Source: an uncultured Lachnospiraceae bacterium
GTDB lineage: Bacteria; Bacillota; Clostridia; Lachnospirales; Lachnospiraceae
Assembly (NCBI GenBank): GCA_910578555.1
Contig: CAJTPS010000005.1
Location: forward strand, 1-64,000
Direction: 5' to 3'
Length of the DNA: 64,000 bases
Part shown: in pieces, positions 60,321 through 64,000 of the stretch
How positions within the stretch are numbered: the stretch's first letter is position 1
Layout: the number at the start of each line of letters is the position of its first letter
Program-made: the position numbers and the translations under genes
Notes under the pieces: model-generated
Seen by the model: the letters and a program-made list of their open reading frames with translations, nothing else
The model's database searches: none
Told to the model about the DNA's origin: nothing

Positions 60321-61604
60321 ATGTACAGGAAAATTGCTGTAGTCGGCGGCGGCGCGGCCGGAATGACGGCGGCCATTCATGCGGCGCGGCTGGGTGCGCA
60401 GGTAACGATCTATGAGAGAAACGACAGAATCGGCAGGAAGATTCTGTCAACGGGGAACGGCAAGTGCAACTTTTCCAATGAAAAAATGGGTTCGGACTGC
60501 TATTACGGCAGCGGGGTAGCACTGGTCGATGCACTGTATGAGAAGGCCGGGGTTGCGCAGGTCAAAGATTTCTTTCAAGGGCTGGGTATGAGGCTGAGGA
60601 GCAGGAACGGCTATCTCTATCCTGCCAGTGAACAGGCTGCCACGGTCTTGGACGTTCTGCGATTTGAACTGGAACGGCGGGCAGTGCGCGTACATACGGA
60701 TCAGCAGGTGACTGATCTGATCAGGCAGCCGGACGGGCTGTGTGTGGTAACGGCGAAAAAGCACAGGGAGCGGTATGATGCAGTGATCCTTGCCTGCGGC
60801 GGCAGGGCTGCTCCGGCGACGGGATCGGACGGCGCAGGATTTGTTCTTGCGCAGAAGATGGGGCATCGGATCACTCCGACAGTGCCGGCGCTTGTGGCGC
60901 TGCGCGGCAGGGAGGACTTCTATAAACGAGTGGCGGGAGTGCGGTGTGATGCTGGGGTGACATTGCGAATAGACGGCCGGCCCATACGGAGCGAGCGCGG
61001 CGAACTGCAGTGGACGGATTATGGAATATCAGGCATTCCTGTTTTTCAACTCAGCAGGGAGGCGGCATATGCGCTGCAAGGGAAAAGTCGGGTCACAGTT
61101 GAGATCGATCTGATACCGGACGGCGCGGCGGCTGTGAGCAGCGGGACATACGGGGATAGTATGGAAGGCTGTCTTGACGAAGATAAAGGCTTCTGGCAGG
61201 ACAGATGGGACAGGCAGAAGAATCAGACAATGGATCAGTTTGTGACCGGACTGGTCAATAAGAAGGTCGGACTGCTTCTCCTGAAACTGGCGGGTATCAG
61301 AGAAACGGATCGGGCCGCAGACATCCCAGCGGCATGCCGGGAGAAGCTGGCGAGGCTCTGTCGTGCTTTACCGTTGGAAATCAAGGGTACCAACGCTTAC
61401 GAACAGGCACAGGTGTGTGCGGGCGGTGTGGACTGCTCAGAAGTCATGCCGACACTGCAGTCAAGACTCGTGCCCGGTCTGTTCTTTGCAGGAGAGATTC
61501 TGGATATAGACGGGATTTGCGGCGGGTACAATCTGCAGTGGGCATGGAGCAGCGGCATTGTGGCAGGACAGGCAGCGGCGGGAGAGAAAGAAAACGGAGA
61601 TTAG
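60321..61604 (+). CDS. HI0933/YhiN-type flavoprotein (NAD(P)/FAD-dependent oxidoreductase)
   Basis: A 427-residue FAD-binding protein of the HI0933 family. The N-terminal dinucleotide motif is VVGGGAAGMTAAIHAA (near 7-22), with GRKILSTGNGKCN (near 41-53) and the C-terminal GICGGYNLQWAWSSG. The family reaction is not well established, though aminoacetone oxidase is an often-used name. The ATG at 60321 has GAGGGA upstream; the frame extends back to 60294. It stands alone before the ABC transporter genes. Confidence 0.92.
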   Translation: MYRKIAVVGGGAAGMTAAIHAARLGAQVTIYERNDRIGRKILSTGNGKCNFSNEKMGSDCYYGSGVALVDALYEKAGVAQVKDFFQGLGMRLRSRNGYLYPASEQAATVLDVLRFELERRAVRVHTDQQVTDLIRQPDGLCVVTAKKHRERYDAVILACGGRAAPATGSDGAGFVLAQKMGHRITPTVPALVALRGREDFYKRVAGVRCDAGVTLRIDGRPIRSERGELQWTDYGISGIPVFQLSREAAYALQGKSRVTVEIDLIPDGAAAVSSGTYGDSMEGCLDEDKGFWQDRWDRQKNQTMDQFVTGLVNKKVGLLLLKLAGIRETDRAADIPAACREKLARLCRALPLEIKGTNAYEQAQVCAGGVDCSEVMPTLQSRLVPGLFFAGEILDIDGICGGYNLQWAWSSGIVAGQAAAGEKENGD

Positions 61605-61654
61605 ATTCCAGGTCCGGCGTGGAGTGAATATAAAGTTTTGAAATGAGGACTATC

Positions 61655-62773
61655 ATGAAAGTGGTTTTGAAGGATTTAACAAAAAAATTTCCCGGCAGGG
61701 ACAGAAGGAATCCGGGCGATGTGATTGCAGTCAATCACTTTAACTTCGAGATTCCGGACGGTAAACTGATCGGTCTGCTGGGACCTTCGGGATGTGGTAA
61801 GAGTACGGCGCTGAATCTGATCAGCGGGTTATTACAGCCGACGGAGGGCAGGGTTTACTTCGGGGAAGAAGATGTCACGGATATTCCGGCAGAGCACAGA
61901 GGAATCGGACTTGTGTTCCAGAATTATGCGCTCTATCCTCATCTGAATGTAAAACAGAATATTCTTTTTCCGCTGCAGAACCTTAAGGGCAAGGATAAAC
62001 TGTCTAAAGAAGAAATGATCGAAAAGGTTATGGAAGCGGCAAGACTCGTGCAGATCGACGGACTGATGGAGCGTAAGCCCCGCGAACTTTCCGGAGGACA
62101 ACAGCAGCGGGTGGCGATTGCACGTGCGCTGGTGAAGAGACCCAGAGTGCTCCTGTTAGACGAACCGCTCTCTAATCTGGATGCACGGCTGCGTCTCCAG
62201 ACGAGAGAAGAGATCAGACGGATTCAGAAGGAAACCGGCATTACAACTGTTTTTGTGACGCATGATCAGGATGAGGCGATGAGTATCTCTGACCGGATCG
62301 TCGTGATGAAAGAGGGCGTCGTGCAGCAGATCGGAGCGCCGCAGGAGGTATATGACAGCCCGACGAATCTGTTTGTGGCCAAATTCCTTGGGACGCCGCC
62401 CATCAATGTCTTTGCGGGACAAATCAGAGAGAATAAGCTCTATATCGGAGCCGATATGGTTATGCAGACCGGCGGTGCTGCCGACAGAGACGTCTATGTC
62501 GGAATCAGACCGGAAGGATTTGTCCGAAACGATGCGGGAGCTTTGCGGTGCAGGCTGGATCGGGTGGAAGTCATGGGACGGGACATCAGCCTGATCTGTA
62601 CAAATGAAGCCGCCTTAAGTCCGGTGGTTCGTGCGATTCTCGGCGCGCAGAGCATTCCGGAAACGGAACACAGGAAAGAAGGAGATTTTGTCACATTTTC
62701 TCTGCTTTCCCGCAAGGTGTTTTTGTTTGACCGGAAGACGGAAGAAAGAATCTATTTCGGGGAGAGAAGCTTA
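61655..62773 (+). CDS. Sugar-type ABC transporter ATP-binding protein (UgpC/MsmX-like)
   Basis: A 372-residue ATPase subunit. Walker A GPSGCGKST lies near 43-51, the Q-loop in VFQNYALYPHLNV, the signature LSGGQQQR near 138, Walker B LLLDEPLSNLD and the switch His in FVTHDQDEA. The C-terminal OB-type domain (about 240-372, VYVGIRPEG) is typical of carbohydrate importers of the MalK/UgpC group. The ATG at 61655 (with TGAGGA before it) is preferred over the one at 61643. It is coupled to the permease gene that starts within its stop codon region. No solute-binding protein gene is in view. Confidence 0.93.
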
Positions 62774-63714
62774 TGATAAAGACAACAGAGCGAATAGGTT
62801 CCTATGCAGGAGCTGCTTCCCGGACTCGTAGAAAAAAGCTGATGGGCTGGCTGTATTTGATACCAGCGTTATGCTTTCTGGGGATATTTATGGTGTATCC
62901 ACTGATCGACGTGTTCGTCTATTCCTTTGAGGAAGGATATAATTCGGCATCCCAGACGTACTTCGGTGTCGGCACGTACAATTATGCCTATGTTCTGCGA
63001 GATCCTTATTTCCTGCAGGCGCTTAAGAATACGCTGATTCTGGCAGCGATCACCGTGCCGCTTTCCACGGGAATTGCGCTGCTTATTTCACTTGGTCTAA
63101 ATGCAATCAGGTCATTGCGGGAACTATTTCAGACGATCTACTTTCTGCCTTATGTGACCAATACGCTGGCGGTCGGCATGGTGTTTATGATTCTGTTTAA
63201 GAAGACGGCGTATTCCGACGGATTGATCAATCTGCTGATCAGAGCTTTTGGCGGCAGCAGTGTGGATTTTATTGACGGACCGTATTGGGCGAAGATGTTT
63301 GTCCTTTGCCTTTACACGATCTGGGTCGTTATGCCTTTTAAGATTCTGATCCTGACCAGCGCGCTTGCCTCGGTAGACCGGCAGTATTACAACGCGGCGA
63401 AGGTGGACGGTACGTCGAAGTTCAGGACTTTTGCAAGAATCACACTGCCGATGATCTCACCAATGATTTTCTATTTGATTATCACAGGGTTTATCGGAGC
63501 CTTCAAGGCATACAGCGATGTGGTCGCGCTGTTCGGCACGGACCTGAATGCGGCGGGTATGAATACGATTGTCGGGTATGTCTATGATATGCTGTACGGA
63601 GACAGCGGCGGATATCCCTCTTACGCTTCTGCGGCGGCGATTATATTGTTTACCATTGTGCTTACGCTTACCTGCATGAATCTGCTGATCAGTAAGAAGA
63701 AGGTGCACTACTGA
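62773..63714 (+). CDS. Sugar-type ABC transporter permease, MalF/UgpA family
   Basis: A 313-residue inner-membrane permease with six membrane segments (near 25-45, 80-105, 120-140, 165-190, 215-240, 275-300). The EAA-loop lies in ALASVDRQYYNAAKVDGTSKFRTFARITLP, the contact site for the ATPase, as seen in MalF and UgpA. It starts with ATG overlapping the ATPase gene's end (ATGA). The substrate could be a disaccharide, glycerol-3-phosphate or other sugar; sequence alone does not decide. Confidence 0.93.
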   Translation: MIKTTERIGSYAGAASRTRRKKLMGWLYLIPALCFLGIFMVYPLIDVFVYSFEEGYNSASQTYFGVGTYNYAYVLRDPYFLQALKNTLILAAITVPLSTGIALLISLGLNAIRSLRELFQTIYFLPYVTNTLAVGMVFMILFKKTAYSDGLINLLIRAFGGSSVDFIDGPYWAKMFVLCLYTIWVVMPFKILILTSALASVDRQYYNAAKVDGTSKFRTFARITLPMISPMIFYLIITGFIGAFKAYSDVVALFGTDLNAAGMNTIVGYVYDMLYGDSGGYPSYASAAAIILFTIVLTLTCMNLLISKKKVHY

Positions 63715-63875
63715 CGGGATGTAACAGTAAAGCCGAAGCTGAACTGCTTTGAGCGGAGGCAGGCAGTGAAACAGGATCGGCTGCTGCAGAGGGCAGACGG
63801 AGAGAAGAGTATTTTGGAAGGCAGTCGATTGAAGGACGAAAGTGTGGAAACAGGAGCAAGAAGGACAGGGGAAAT

Positions 63876-64000
63876 ATGGAAGAAAAGAATATACTTGCAG
63901 AAAACGGAATATCGTATCAGGAGGCGGGTGCAGTGAGCCGCAGGCGCAGGAAAGCAGCGCAGAATGTCACATATATATTGCTGTCGGGGTGGGCGCTTAT
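63876..64000 (+). CDS. Second sugar-type ABC permease (MalG-like), partial at window end
   Basis: The frame starts with ATG at 63876 after AGGACAGGGG and encodes MEEKNILAENGISYQEAG, a basic SRRRRKAAQN segment and then the first membrane helix (TYILLSGWALI), where the window ends. The length of the N-terminal tail, basic segment and following helix match MalG-type permeases, and the position after a MalF-like gene supports this. The 161-bp gap before it holds no other feature I can support. Confidence 0.75.
   Translation, partial: MEEKNILAENGISYQEAGAVSRRRRKAAQNVTYILLSGWAL

Overview
The window reads as chromosomal DNA of an anaerobic, spore-forming Firmicute, most likely a gut Lachnospiraceae member. 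The evidence is the yqfC-yqfD-phoH-yqfF-ybeY sporulation/RNA block, Rex redox control, formate-THF ligase with FolD, the electron-bifurcating NfnAB pair, an LPXTG-variant surface system and consistently strong GGAGG-type ribosome sites. The species assignment is inference. No rRNA, tRNA, CRISPR array, transposase, integrase or prophage gene was recognised. Almost all genes lie on the plus strand; the minus strand carries an ABC-F ATPase and three small genes.

Layout. 1-0.5 kb: a gene-free stretch built from hairpins and a 48-bp direct repeat. 0.5-5.4 kb: an EF-G paralogue with altered GTPase motifs and leuS. 5.4-6.8 kb (minus): two small unknown proteins and a Cys-rich small protein. 7.0-22.3 kb: a surface/secretome region with a 1.5-kDa-residue secreted MBG/Ig-like repeat protein, a class B sortase, two giant BspA-type leucine-rich-repeat proteins with non-canonical sorting signals, and an S8 protease. 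22.3-25.7 kb: a probable Re-citrate synthase, a GntR/FCD regulator and NADP isocitrate dehydrogenase, with a palindromic operator candidate over the promoter. 25.8-28.6 kb: ABC-F (minus) divergent from rex (plus). 28.6-32.6 kb: a coiled-coil protein, nnr, alr and a mazF-type toxin without a visible antitoxin. 32.7-39.5 kb: CNNM/HlyC-type membrane protein, YebC, a CFI-box protein, O-acetylhomoserine sulfhydrylase, a polytopic membrane protein and a TepA-like ClpP protein. 39.6-48.8 kb: FtsK/SpoIIIE, fhs, folD, a zinc-ribbon/chitobiase-domain protein and nfnAB. 48.9-53.3 kb: Dabb protein, MORN-like protein, zinc-ribbon protein, rlmH, pyrimidine-nucleoside phosphorylase. 53.3-60.2 kb: yqfC, yqfD, phoH, a degenerate yqfF, ybeY, a flippase and a BofC-like protein. 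60.3-64 kb: a flavoprotein oxidase and a sugar-type ABC transporter whose second permease runs off the end.

Functionally, the most coherent accessory system is the sortase region: one sortase next to two substrates that share the same unusual C-terminus (TGD followed by an IHPKWF block). The most informative core anomalies are the YqfF/PgpH homologue that has lost its HD dyad, the EF-G paralogue with a changed DTPGH and NKxD motif, and the solitary mazF after alr. The 1-400 repeat region and a related element after icd suggest a dispersed hairpin repeat family in this genome.
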